Positions 16,675-24,615 of a DNA stretch of 64,000 nucleotides are shown one piece after another. Made by a program: the position numbers and the translations under genes. The notes under the pieces were generated by a model that worked only from the letters and a program-made list of their open reading frames with translations, was not told the origin of the DNA and did not search any database. Origin of the DNA: UBA4479 sp963974935 (GTDB taxonomy: Bacteria; Pseudomonadota; Alphaproteobacteria; Rhodospirillales; Casp-alpha2). The DNA lies in contig CAXBEV010000014.1 of assembly GCA_963974935.1 (NCBI GenBank), positions 1 through 64,000 on the forward strand, written 5' to 3'. Every line of letters begins with the position of its first letter. Within the stretch, counting starts at the first letter, position 1.

Positions 16675-16734
16675 CTGTTAACTCCTTTTCATCGGCGCCG
16701 CTGCGTGCGCCCCATCCGGCCTTATCCCCGCGCG

Positions 16735-17496
16735 TTACGCGACCGAGGATTTCTTACCGGTCCCTGCATCATCGTCGTTGTCGCGTTTGTTTTTCTTGCG
16801 CGATTTCTTCAGTGCGTCACGCTCGGTCTCAAGTTCGGTAATCCGCGACTGCATCTCGCCCATTTGCGCGCGCATTTGATCGAGCACCATTTGCACCGGA
16901 TCCGGTACGCCTTCGGGCGTCGTCGCATAAGCACGGAACTCACCGCATTTCGATCTGTCACGCGGCATAATAATACGTGCCGGGATGCCGACCGCCGTGA
17001 CGCCGGCGGGCACGTCTTGGGTGACCACCGCATTGGCGCCGACACGGGCGTCTTCGCCGACCGTGATCGGCCCCAATATCTGTGCGCCTGAGCCGACGAT
17101 GACGCCAGATTCCAGCGTCGGATGGCGTTTTGTGCCGACCTGCGCCGCACTGTCCACACTCGGCGCAACACCGCCCAACGTGACGTCATGATACAGCGTA
17201 ACCCGGTCGCCGATTTCAGCCGTTTCACCGATCACCACACCGGTGCCGTGGTCAATCACGAAGCCGTTGCCGATCAGCGCGCCCGGGTGAATTTCAATCC
17301 CCGTCAGCAGCCGACCAAATTGCGAGACCATCCGGCCGATGAACTTTAAGCCGTGCTGCCACAGCCAGTGCGATAGCCGGTAATAGACCACCGCGTGATA
17401 GCCCTGATAGAGCACAGCGACCTCCAGTCGGGAGCGCGCAGCGGGATCGCGTTCCAGAAAGGCGTCGAGGTCGGCCTTTAATCGCTTGAAAACCAT
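16735..17496 (-). CDS. cysE: Serine O-acetyltransferase (CysE)
   Basis: Makes O-acetylserine from serine and acetyl-CoA, the first step of cysteine synthesis. The left-handed hexapeptide-repeat domain is clear: GNGFVIDHGTGVVIGETAEIGDRVTLYHDVTLGG, then VGSGAQILGPITVGEDARVGANAVVTQDVP, with the catalytic Asp-His region in VIDHGTG and TLYHDVTLGG. The family start MVFKRLKADLDAFLERDPAARSRLEV fixes ATG 17496. After the normal end there are ~55 extra residues (PVQMVLDQMRAQMGEMQSRI, then a Lys/Asp-rich tail) predicted to form a coiled coil. It heads the Fe-S operon and supplies the cysteine used by the desulfurases. Confidence 0.92.
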   Translation of the reverse strand: MVFKRLKADLDAFLERDPAARSRLEVAVLYQGYHAVVYYRLSHWLWQHGLKFIGRMVSQFGRLLTGIEIHPGALIGNGFVIDHGTGVVIGETAEIGDRVTLYHDVTLGGVAPSVDSAAQVGTKRHPTLESGVIVGSGAQILGPITVGEDARVGANAVVTQDVPAGVTAVGIPARIIMPRDRSKCGEFRAYATTPEGVPDPVQMVLDQMRAQMGEMQSRITELETERDALKKSRKKNKRDNDDDAGTGKKSSVA

Positions 17497-17586
17497 GGCA
17501 TAATCTTTATCTTCACCCAACTTGCGGACGAACCACCGTTCGCGCCCCACCCATGCAGGCCGCAGTTAAGACATTTTCATAAGGTT

Positions 17587-17615
17587 TATATATGAAACCC
17601 GAGTAATATGGTCAA
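17587..17615 (-). promoter_or_regulatory. Sigma70-type promoter for cysE-iscR-SUF operon
   Basis: Reading the minus strand, TTGACC (17615-17610) and TATATA (17592-17587) are separated by exactly 17 bases, a near-consensus sigma70 promoter. It would start RNA about 85 bases before the cysE ATG. It overlaps the IscR-like box, as expected for repression. Confidence 0.6.
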
Positions 17616-17619
17616 GTAT
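17595..17619 (-). promoter_or_regulatory. Type 1 IscR-like operator
   Basis: The minus strand reads ATACTTGACC, ATATT, ACTCGGGTTT. Against the type 1 IscR consensus ATASYYGAC-T-RWWWY-AGTC-RRSTAT it agrees at 22 of 25 positions by my hand count, with mismatches only at single bases in each arm. It covers the -35 box and spacer of the operon promoter, so holo-IscR bound here would block transcription. This is a match by eye, not a scored prediction. Confidence 0.6.
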
Positions 17620-17751
17620 TATGGCAACAAAAAAAGAATAAAAACCGGGCATAATGCTCTTGCGAAAACCCATTAACCTACAGATTTAGTATACAATCAA
17701 TACACACCTCATTCGCAGACACAATGCCGTCATAAGGAGACATTCCGACCC

Positions 17752-18387
17752 ATGCCAGATGTGATTTTCAATGGTCCCGAAGGCCGCCTGGAGGGCCGTT
17801 ATCAGCATGCAAAGAAAGACGATGCGCCGGTTGCTCTGATTTTGCACCCGCATCCGCAGCATGGCGGCACCATGAATAACAAGGTCGTTTACTCCTTGTA
17901 TCACAGCTTCGCGCGTCGGGGATTCTCGACGTTGCGCTTTAATTTCCGTGGCGTCGGGCGCTCGCAAGGCGAATTCGACAGCGGCCTGGGCGAACTTTCA
18001 GACGCCGCATCGGCGTTGGATTGGATGCAAAGCCACAACCCGAATGCCAGTGGCTGCTGGATCGCCGGCTTCTCGTTTGGCGCCTGGATCGCCATGCAGT
18101 TGATGATGCGCCGCCCGGAAATCAACGGCTTCATTGCCATTGCCCCGCCGGCCAGCATCCACGACTTCACCTTCCTGGCTCCATGCCCGGCCAGCGGCAT
18201 GTTGGTGCACGGCGACGCCGACGACATCATCCCCGAAGAATCCGTCGCCAAGCTCGCCGACAAGCTGGGCAAACAGAAGAATATCACCATTGATTACAAC
18301 GTGATCAAAGGCTGCGACCATTTCTTCCGCGACCACCTGGATCCGATGGAAAAACACGTCGAAAAGTATCTGAACGAAAACCTTTAG
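17752..18387 (+). CDS. Alpha/beta hydrolase
   Basis: A 211-residue serine-hydrolase fold protein. It shows LILHPHPQHGGTMNNKVV (oxyanion-hole region), the nucleophile elbow GFSFGAW, the acid in VHGDADDIIP and the catalytic His in GCDHFFRDHLD. The HPHPQ motif and small size match the family often found beside Rrf2-SUF clusters in alphaproteobacteria. It runs divergently from cysE with a 255-base shared upstream region and an AAGGAG 12 bases before the ATG. Substrate unknown; an esterase or thioesterase is plausible. Confidence 0.85.
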   Translation: MPDVIFNGPEGRLEGRYQHAKKDDAPVALILHPHPQHGGTMNNKVVYSLYHSFARRGFSTLRFNFRGVGRSQGEFDSGLGELSDAASALDWMQSHNPNASGCWIAGFSFGAWIAMQLMMRRPEINGFIAIAPPASIHDFTFLAPCPASGMLVHGDADDIIPEESVAKLADKLGKQKNITIDYNVIKGCDHFFRDHLDPMEKHVEKYLNENL

Positions 18388-18414
18388 ATTTCGACTGTTC
18401 AGCCATACTCGGTA

Positions 18415-18509
18415 CGGGAGGTCCCGGATATCGCTGCGCGATTCCGGGATGACGACCTTTTTCCATATCGTCATCCTGGGTAAGCGAAGCGCGACCCGGG
18501 ACCTCCCGG
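18415..18509. repeat. ~95-bp dispersed palindromic element, copy 3
   Basis: Arms GGGAGGTCCCGG and CCCGGGACCTCCC enclose ATATCGCTGCGCGATTCCGG, GATGACG, CGTCATCCTGGG and GCGAAGCGCGAC. This is the best preserved of the three long copies. It lies between convergent genes, the hydrolase and anmK. Confidence 0.8.
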
Positions 18510-18536
18510 TCGTCGCGCTTAAACCCTTTCCGATAT

Positions 18537-19661
18537 CTAAGGCCGAAACACCACACCACCTGTCGTTGGCGCTTTGACACCGGTCGTGGTGGGGAGGCTG
18601 AGGGCCAGGCCGTCCAAGGCGCGCACGGCCAAGAACGCGAACGCCTGGGCTTCCATGGCATCGCCGTTCCAGCCGACGGCTTCGACGGGCTCGACCGGGC
18701 GATCCAGCACGCGCCGAAGTGCGGCCATCATCACCGGGTTATGACGCCCACCCCCTGTCACCAGCCAGCGCGACGGCGGTTGCGGCAGTTGCGCCTGCGC
18801 GCGGGCCACCGCTTCGGCGCTGAACGCGACCAAGGTCGCAGCACCATCAGCCACGGACAAATTCTGCACAGGCGTAGGATCAAAATGATCCCGATCCAAG
18901 GATTTCGGATACGGCAGATCAAAATAAGGCGCCGACATCAACGCGGCCAGCGCGTCTTTATCAATTTGACCGGCACGGGCCTGGGCGCCGTTTTCGTCCA
19001 TCGCATTGCCCGTGTGACGTAGCATCCAATCATCCAACAATGCGTTCGCGGGCCCGGTGTCAAAGGCGACAATCCCACCGTCCGGGCTGATCCACGTAAG
19101 ATTCCCGACGCCGCCCAAGTTCAGCACACCGATCGGCGGCTCCAGCGGTTTGGCAAGGGCTGCGTGGTAGAGCGGTGCCAAGGGTGCGCCCTGCCCGCCC
19201 GCTGCCACGTCCGCGGACCGGAAATCGGCCACCACCGGGCGGCTTAAGCGTTTTGCCAGCCGGGCGCCGTCGCCAAATTGCACGGTGATGCCGTTGGCCG
19301 GATCGTGATACACGGTTTGACCATGAAAGCCGATCACGTCGACTGCGCCGATATCAATGCCGGCGCGGGCACAAAAATCTTCCACCGCCTCGGCGTGCGC
19401 ATCGGTAATCGCCTGCACGATGCCCGAAACATCCCGCGTGCCGTCTGGGGCCCGCCCGCACAGCGGTTTCAAGGCCAGTTTAAGCGCGGCCGCATAGGGA
19501 TAAGTGGCGAACGCACCACGCCGGGCAACCACGTGACCGTCGGTTTCAATCAGCGCGACATCGATGCCGTCCATTGAGGTGCCGCTCATCAACCCGATGG
19601 CTATGCGTGTTTCGCTGTCCGCCTTGGTCATCGTGTCGGCATTGTCTACATCTGTCCGCAT
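18537..19661 (-). CDS. anmK: Anhydro-N-acetylmuramic acid kinase (AnmK)
   Basis: Recycles cell-wall sugar by phosphorylating and opening 1,6-anhydro-MurNAc to MurNAc-6-phosphate. Family marks are IGLMSGTSMDGIDVALIETDG at the phosphate-binding loop, DVIGFHGQTVYHDP with the catalytic Asp region, NLGGVGNLTWI, FDTGPANALLDDW, and WLVTGGGRHNPVMMAAL. Length 374 fits. The first ATG at 19661 has no clear ribosome site; the ATG at 19631 (MTKADSETRIAIG) is an alternative. It runs divergently from tyrS. Confidence 0.93.
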   Translation of the reverse strand: MRTDVDNADTMTKADSETRIAIGLMSGTSMDGIDVALIETDGHVVARRGAFATYPYAAALKLALKPLCGRAPDGTRDVSGIVQAITDAHAEAVEDFCARAGIDIGAVDVIGFHGQTVYHDPANGITVQFGDGARLAKRLSRPVVADFRSADVAAGGQGAPLAPLYHAALAKPLEPPIGVLNLGGVGNLTWISPDGGIVAFDTGPANALLDDWMLRHTGNAMDENGAQARAGQIDKDALAALMSAPYFDLPYPKSLDRDHFDPTPVQNLSVADGAATLVAFSAEAVARAQAQLPQPPSRWLVTGGGRHNPVMMAALRRVLDRPVEPVEAVGWNGDAMEAQAFAFLAVRALDGLALSLPTTTGVKAPTTGGVVFRP

Positions 19662-19744
19662 GTGCTAATCATCCGCGCCCTTGTCGAAAACGGCAAGACA
19701 TCCGAAGCTCGCATAAATCACGCAACAATAACGAAACCAAAAAC

Positions 19745-21001
19745 ATGAGCCAGCATCGTTCCGAGTTCATCAGCCGCCTGCTTGAGCGCCAGTTTATGCA
19801 TCAATGCACCGATCTGGAAGCCCTAGATGCGCGGGCCGCCGAAAAGCGCCCGCTGGCGGCGTACATCGGTTTCGATTGTACGGCGCCGAGCCTGCACGTG
19901 GGCTCGTTGGTGTCGATCATGCTTCTGCGCCTGATGCAGCAGTGTGGGCACAAGCCAATTGTCCTGATGGGCGGCGGCACGACCCGGGTCGGCGATCCTT
20001 CAGGCAAGGACGAATCCCGCAAACTTTTGGACGATGCGGCGATTGCCGCTAACATGGCCGGCATCAAAAGCGTGTTTGAAAAATTCCTGACCTTCGGCGA
20101 CGGGCCGACCGATGCGATCATGGTCAATAATGCCGACTGGCTCGAAAAATTAAACTACATCGAATTCCTGCGCGATTTCGGCCCGCATTTCACCATCAAC
20201 CGCATGATGACGTTCGACAGCGTCAAATTGCGCTTGGAGCGCGAGCAGCCGCTGACGTTCTTGGAATTCAACTATATGATTTTGCAGGCCTATGACTTTG
20301 TCGAATTGGCGAAGCGCCACGACTGCGTGTTGCAGATGGGCGGCTCGGATCAGTGGGGCAACATCGTCAACGGGGTTGAGCTTGGCCGCCGCGCTGCCGG
20401 TCTACAACTGTGGGGTCTGACGACGCCGCTGCTGACCACATCATCGGGTGCGAAGATGGGCAAGACTGCTGATGGTGCGGTATGGCTCAACGAAGAAAGC
20501 CTCCCGGCCTACGCGTACTGGCAATACTGGCGCAATACCGAGGATGCGGACGTAGGCAAGTTCTTGCGCCTGTTCACGGAACTACCAAACGCAGAAATAG
20601 AACGTCTCGAAGCCCTCGAAGGGGCCGAGATTAACGAGGCCAAAAAGGTGCTGGCCGACGAAGCAACCAAGCTTTGCCGTGGCATTGAGGCTGCGGCGTC
20701 GGCCCGTGCCTCTGCCGAAAGCACATTCGAGCAAGGCGGCATCGGCGACACCCTACCGACAATCGAAATCCCGCGCGCCTCCATTGACGCCGGTGTCGGT
20801 ATTTTAACGCTGTTCGTGGATGCCGGCTTGGCCGGGTCCAACGGCGATGCTAGACGCTTGATTAAAGGCGGCGGCGCAAAACTAAACGACGCACCAATTT
20901 CCGACGAACGCGCGACCGTCGACGCCAGCGCCGTCAACGCAGACGGTGTGATCAAGCTATCGGCAGGCAAAAAGCGCCACGCGCTGGTGCGGCCTGTTTA
21001 A
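19745..21001 (+). CDS. tyrS: Tyrosyl-tRNA synthetase
   Basis: Class I synthetase charging tRNA-Tyr, 418 residues from ATG 19745 (MSQHRSEFI). The HIGH-type signature is SLHVGSL with FDCTAPS before it; the KMSKS-type loop is GAKMGKTADGAVWL; tyrosine recognition lies around GGSDQWGN. A C-terminal S4-like RNA-binding domain is present (DARRLIKGGGAKLND). The frame is open back to 19574, but those 57 extra residues lie antisense to the anmK start and do not resemble the family, so I reject them. Confidence 0.96.
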   Translation: MSQHRSEFISRLLERQFMHQCTDLEALDARAAEKRPLAAYIGFDCTAPSLHVGSLVSIMLLRLMQQCGHKPIVLMGGGTTRVGDPSGKDESRKLLDDAAIAANMAGIKSVFEKFLTFGDGPTDAIMVNNADWLEKLNYIEFLRDFGPHFTINRMMTFDSVKLRLEREQPLTFLEFNYMILQAYDFVELAKRHDCVLQMGGSDQWGNIVNGVELGRRAAGLQLWGLTTPLLTTSSGAKMGKTADGAVWLNEESLPAYAYWQYWRNTEDADVGKFLRLFTELPNAEIERLEALEGAEINEAKKVLADEATKLCRGIEAAASARASAESTFEQGGIGDTLPTIEIPRASIDAGVGILTLFVDAGLAGSNGDARRLIKGGGAKLNDAPISDERATVDASAVNADGVIKLSAGKKRHALVRPV

Positions 21002-21066
21002 GGACACTTTCTCGCGTCACGTCCGGCGCACTCGCGACTCTGCACTCTCGCACCCGCCAACCATCT

Positions 21067-21095
21067 CGTCACCCCCGCGCGCAGGCGGGGTGACG
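21067..21095. repeat. Short GTCACCCCCGC palindrome
   Basis: CGTCACCCCCGC / GCAGGCGGGGTGACG makes a strong hairpin in the 104-base gap between the convergent tyrS and AsmA-like genes. It could serve as a terminator for both. Confidence 0.75.
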
Positions 21096-21105
21096 TCGGT
21101 GCGCG

Positions 21106-24100
21106 TCATTGAATAAGCACACCGCCGTCCGGAAGCGGGTCGGAGAGAGGGCCCGGATTGCCCCGGCTGCCGATGACACCGAAAAGGTTTCTGAGAATCC
21201 CTGGGGTCAATGCGGACAGCGGATTGACCGACGTTGTCGGGTCTTCAATCGGGCCGGTAACGTTAAAGTTTGCGGCAAAAATGCCGCCCCCTTCTTCGTT
21301 GCCGGTGAAAATGTTACCGAGCAGCGGAATTTTACCCAAGAACGAATTCACCGCATAAACCGGCACCACGGTCCCTTGCAGGTTGATGACATCAGCATGG
21401 GTGTAAATTATGCCCGACGCAGTGAAGCCGATGGAGGTGCCGGTTGCCTTGGCTTCTCGGATACGAAGCTCACCATCCAACACGGTAAACGGCACATCAA
21501 GCTCGTCGAAATTCAAGCCTTCGCCGGTCATCGCATCGACGATCCCGGTCAACGCCATGATCGATAAAATGCGCGTCATCAAAGGTGCCTTGCGGACCCG
21601 ATAATCAACCACGCGAAGCTTTCCATTAAGCGGACGGGTCGGTGCAGCATCATCGTATTGGCCGCGAATTTCCAAGCGCCCACCATACATATTTTTAAAC
21701 AAATCAAAGAACCGTAGTGCGTCGCCGGCATTTTCGGCGGTAACGCCCAGCACGCGATTCCCCGACGCATCCGGGGCCATATCGATGTTCAACTGGCTCT
21801 GGCCATTGATCTTGCTATCCACCAAGACCGTTCGCCAGATATCGCGCTTGTGCACAAAGGTGCCAGATACCTCACCCAAAAAGCGTTGTTTGTCGGTCCA
21901 CAACTTGTCGATTTCAACGACGATGGTGATATCCGGAATATCGGTTTTTTTGCCGGGTCGGTCGTTCATCACCCGATCCCAAAGCGGCGCGAAGTCGAGT
22001 TCGCCGCCCTGCAAACCGACTTCCCAACTGCCGTCGGCACGCGCAATGACAGCGCCTGACACATCGGTGCGACCAAACAACACGCGCTTGAGGTTAACCC
22101 GCTCCAACCCCAATCCGCCGGCGCTGTACACAATGTCACCCTGCACCGACAAATCGCGCGAGGTAACTTCGAACTTGGGCACGCTTTTGATCAAGCCGTT
22201 TTCCAGCAAGATAGTGACATCGGCGTGGCCGCTGTCGCCGCCATCTTTGCGCCAATCCAACGCCGGCACACGGATTTCCGCGCGCGTAATATCGGCACCG
22301 ACCTCAAGACGTGCGGTACGCTTATCAAACACCGTGTAGCCGATTTCGGCATCAATGCCGCCCGATATCATGTCGCTCGCCAAGGCCCCCGGATCGACAC
22401 CCAGATCCCGCACATCATTGACATCATCAATACGCGCCGACATCAAATAGCGGCTGTCATAAGGCGCGCCGTCTTCGAAGCGATCCTCCCACACTAGGTT
22501 GACCGGGATCGCGCCCATCTGCACGCTGCCTTCGACCTTCATCCGCTGCTTGTTCACATCAAGATGCAGATTGCCGTCACGGATGCCACGCCCGAGCACC
22601 ACGTTATCAATGGCAACGCCAGTCAGGTTTGCTTGTGCGGCCACCTTAACGTCATCCATGGCCAGATCTTTCGCCAAGAGTAAGTTCAGGCTGAGATCAA
22701 TCGATGCCGCACCCTCGGTCTTGGCCGGGTCGATGCCCACGGCTTTGGCGAAGCCGAGCGGCTCGTGATCAATGATCTGCAGGCCGTCACGAACCGGCGT
22801 ATCGATCGCAATCGCCACATCAAGATACTGATCGACTTCATCCAGACCGTTAATATGGACCGTCCCGCCGTTAATTTTGACGGCGCCGGTTTCACCTTTT
22901 TCGATCACGACATTGAACGTCTTCGCGTCGAACGTCATTTGCCCGGCTGCACCTGTGACGGCGGGCATACCTTGTAGATAGATGACCTTAACGCCATCCG
23001 CCGCCATCGTCCCGTCCAGGCTGTTGAGCACGTAACTGCCGTCGGGCTGCACGGTGACGTCCAGCGCCGCCGTCGCTGTCTGCATGATCCCCTCGGTGAG
23101 GTGTTCAGTGACCCAGTCATATGCATCACTGCCGAGGTTGGCCGGCCAGTACGTTTTTAATTCCGGCACCGGCACGTCGTTGAGGGTCGCTTCAGCCTTC
23201 ACCGTCATCGGCGTCTCGTTCATATCTATGCCGGAAACTGTGCCCTTCACCGTAACCCTCGGGCCGTCCAGGCCGATGCTCATATCCTTGATCTCGGCGA
23301 CACCGGAGCCGGCATTATAGGTTGCTTTCAGCGCCGCATCGGTGATCGGGAACGTGTGCGAAATCGGCGCAGGCAGGGTCAACGCTGCACCCTCGGCAAA
23401 AACCACGTCGACCTGGTCCAACGAGACCATACCGGTGTTCCCGCTAAACAAGCCGCGCAACGCCAAACGCTCGACACCGACCGGCACCGCAAACGGGTCT
23501 GGCAGGTAAAGAGTACCGGCGGCACCTTCAACGTTGAAGCCGATCGTTTCGACGGCGCCCCCGAGTGTCATGCCGACGACAAAAGTCCCGCTAAGCGGCA
23601 GATCGATGGCGCGAAACGGTGTGAACATTGGGTCCAGGGCCGCAAACGAAGCCGGCGACATTTCATTAAACGTCGCCGTCACATCCAAGCGCTGGCTATC
23701 ACTATGGAACGAGCCGTTGAGCGCAATGTCCGCCACCCGTCCTTCGACATCGATCAGCACCGAGCCCTCAGCGATCAGACCGTGCGGCGCGCGATCCAAA
23801 CGTAGATAACCGACCGGCGCCTGCCACGCGCGTCCGGTGACGCGGTCGTCATAGGTCATGGTGGCACCACTGATACGCACGGTCTGCAGATAGCTCATCG
23901 GCGAGCCGGGATCGGGCTTTTTCATCAGCCAGCCCAGCAAGCCCTCGGCAATATTGGGTTCGGTCGGCGCGTTTTTACTGGCGACCTCGACATCAAGCGT
24001 ACCGTCTTCGGCGCGGTTGATGCGGAGCGCTAGACCCAGGAGTTCGATATTTTTGGGGGCCAGTTGACCGCGTATCAATGCGGCCCCGCTGAGCGATACC

Positions 24101-24564
24101 GATAACTCGGGAATGCGCGCTACAGCCTCACCACTGTCGCCGATAGCGCGCACGTTTTTAACGCGAAGCTCGATCGCACGATCCCAACCGGCCCACGTCA
24201 GCGTGGTATCGTCAATAGCGAGTTTAAAACTTCGATGCCCGCTATTCAGCGCTTGCTCGACGTAAGGCGTCAAGAACGACAGCGACACGGGCCCCTTGTA
24301 CAACTGCCAAGCGATCAGCAATGCAATAATGGCGGCCCCTGCGCCGAGGCCGCTGAGCAACTGAATACATCCGCTGACCGTACGTCTGACCAAATACTCT
24401 GATCCATCCTCGTGGCGGCGGCGCACTGTTGGCGGCCACCTGCGCTCGATCACGCTAAATACCCACCCGAATCGAGCGTGCGTGCAGATATAGTATCCAT
24501 AACCTTCACTTAACGACCAGTAAACCGCGCAATGGCCAACATAGAAAGAATTCGCGTCGTTCAT
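21106..24564 (-). CDS. Giant AsmA/YhdP-like (DUF3971) envelope protein
   Basis: A 1152-residue protein of the AsmA/TamB/YhdP type. These are inner-membrane-anchored periplasmic beta-rich bridges implicated in phospholipid movement to the outer membrane. Near residues 66-90 is one membrane helix (LLSGLGAGAAIIALLIAWQLYKGPVSL), followed by ~1050 residues of repeated beta-strand pattern. The C-terminal part has the AsmA-like GINF... type block (LNFDELDVPFTVLDGELRIREAKATGTSIGFTASG) and the ending NFNVTGPIEDPTTSVNPLSALTPG typical of YhdP. The ~60 residues ahead of the helix are unusual, so the true start may lie downstream. It is divergent from glnE, only 51 bases away. Confidence 0.85.
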   Translation of the reverse strand: MNDANSFYVGHCAVYWSLSEGYGYYICTHARFGWVFSVIERRWPPTVRRRHEDGSEYLVRRTVSGCIQLLSGLGAGAAIIALLIAWQLYKGPVSLSFLTPYVEQALNSGHRSFKLAIDDTTLTWAGWDRAIELRVKNVRAIGDSGEAVARIPELSVSLSGAALIRGQLAPKNIELLGLALRINRAEDGTLDVEVASKNAPTEPNIAEGLLGWLMKKPDPGSPMSYLQTVRISGATMTYDDRVTGRAWQAPVGYLRLDRAPHGLIAEGSVLIDVEGRVADIALNGSFHSDSQRLDVTATFNEMSPASFAALDPMFTPFRAIDLPLSGTFVVGMTLGGAVETIGFNVEGAAGTLYLPDPFAVPVGVERLALRGLFSGNTGMVSLDQVDVVFAEGAALTLPAPISHTFPITDAALKATYNAGSGVAEIKDMSIGLDGPRVTVKGTVSGIDMNETPMTVKAEATLNDVPVPELKTYWPANLGSDAYDWVTEHLTEGIMQTATAALDVTVQPDGSYVLNSLDGTMAADGVKVIYLQGMPAVTGAAGQMTFDAKTFNVVIEKGETGAVKINGGTVHINGLDEVDQYLDVAIAIDTPVRDGLQIIDHEPLGFAKAVGIDPAKTEGAASIDLSLNLLLAKDLAMDDVKVAAQANLTGVAIDNVVLGRGIRDGNLHLDVNKQRMKVEGSVQMGAIPVNLVWEDRFEDGAPYDSRYLMSARIDDVNDVRDLGVDPGALASDMISGGIDAEIGYTVFDKRTARLEVGADITRAEIRVPALDWRKDGGDSGHADVTILLENGLIKSVPKFEVTSRDLSVQGDIVYSAGGLGLERVNLKRVLFGRTDVSGAVIARADGSWEVGLQGGELDFAPLWDRVMNDRPGKKTDIPDITIVVEIDKLWTDKQRFLGEVSGTFVHKRDIWRTVLVDSKINGQSQLNIDMAPDASGNRVLGVTAENAGDALRFFDLFKNMYGGRLEIRGQYDDAAPTRPLNGKLRVVDYRVRKAPLMTRILSIMALTGIVDAMTGEGLNFDELDVPFTVLDGELRIREAKATGTSIGFTASGIIYTHADVINLQGTVVPVYAVNSFLGKIPLLGNIFTGNEEGGGIFAANFNVTGPIEDPTTSVNPLSALTPGILRNLFGVIGSRGNPGPLSDPLPDGGVLIQ

Positions 24565-24615
24565 CTATGTGCCGAAATCCTTTACGCAGCGCCTGGGCGG
24601 GGGTAGTTCAAAAGG

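Noticed and set aside
19574..19744. N-terminal extension of tyrS
   Set aside because: Antisense to the anmK start and unlike TyrRS; ATG 19745 gives the family start.
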